A stretch of 64,000 nucleotides of DNA, taken from NCBI GenBank assembly GCA_025359105.1, contig JANYHK010000049.1:1-64000 (forward strand). Reading direction: 5' to 3'. The position numbers were made by a program, and so were the translations under genes. The notes beneath the pieces are model-generated. The model was given only the letters and a program-made list of their open reading frames with translations. It had not been told where the DNA came from and searched no databases. Origin of the DNA: Myxococcales bacterium. Its GTDB lineage: Bacteria > Myxococcota_A > Polyangia > Polyangiales > Polyangiaceae. Shown piece after piece: positions 63,969 to 64,000 of this stretch (within the stretch, counting starts at the first letter, position 1; each line of letters starts with the position of its first letter).

Positions 63969-64000
63969 GGAGCGCGAAACCACGGTCGTGAGACGAGGCG

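Overview
The window is about 64 kb of very GC-rich DNA with strong G/C bias at third codon positions. The gene content fits a myxobacterium (Myxococcota, probably a Polyangiales relative). The evidence is three Hanks-type Ser/Thr kinases within 11 kb, many secreted lipoproteins with Asp/Ala/Gly-rich linkers after the lipobox, orphan histidine kinases, a very large sigma-54 activator and AgmX-like periplasmic domains. This assignment is inference; no rRNA or species marker is present. There is one tRNA (Ala, CGC anticodon) and no CRISPR array, insertion sequence or prophage that I could recognise.

Layout. 1-4.8 kb: two tandem multi-domain DsbA-like thioredoxin proteins (the first cut by the window edge), a beta-barrel-like protein and a lipoprotein with a G-run in its signal peptide. 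4.8-7.4 kb: aspartokinase, then an orphan FliO/SctR type III export pair, then tRNA-Ala with a good promoter. 7.4-10.1 kb: a Cys-containing unknown, a lipoprotein, a nitrilase-family hydrolase and a small protein. 10.2-20.7 kb: three membrane or c-di-GMP-linked protein kinases interleaved with a coiled-coil protein, a PafA-like phosphatase, a truncated-haemoglobin-like lipoprotein and a secreted lipase-like hydrolase. 20.9-23.3 kb: a TetR regulator with a palindromic candidate operator, and a four-CBS protein.

23.4-31 kb is a cell-surface modification island. It holds an alpha/alpha-toroid-type protein, a small membrane protein, an MBOAT O-acyltransferase and two SGNH hydrolases. The MBOAT and the first SGNH gene diverge from an intergenic region made almost entirely of a CCGACT-type hexanucleotide repeat. 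31-38 kb: an HTTM membrane protein, an NAD salvage pair (pncB-nadE, 4-bp overlap) and a hybrid histidine kinase. 38-50 kb: a Cys-rich lipoprotein, a YVTN beta-propeller, a lytic transglycosylase, a translationally coupled GNAT plus haem-oxygenase-like diiron protein pair, an intramembrane protease, gltX and several lipoproteins. 50-56 kb: a GNAT overlapping an unusual ATP-grasp ligase, an orphan CcmB, a sarcosine-oxidase-alpha-like flavoprotein, and an operon of a degenerate phosphoesterase, nadD and a DUF2520 dehydrogenase. 56.4-62.7 kb: a 1206-residue TPR/AAA+ sigma-54 activator, a lipoprotein and a membrane histidine kinase. 62.7-64 kb looks decayed: a lipoprotein tail, a Rieske oxygenase missing its N-terminal half, and a MarR regulator that meets it head to head, as if a deletion removed their shared promoter region.

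Best candidates for undescribed biology are the GNAT/diiron pair, the MBOAT-SGNH island driven from a hexamer repeat, the exported truncated haemoglobin, the kinase fusions (PilZ, AgmX-like) and the triple-thioredoxin lipoproteins. All functional statements rest on motifs read by eye; no database search was run.
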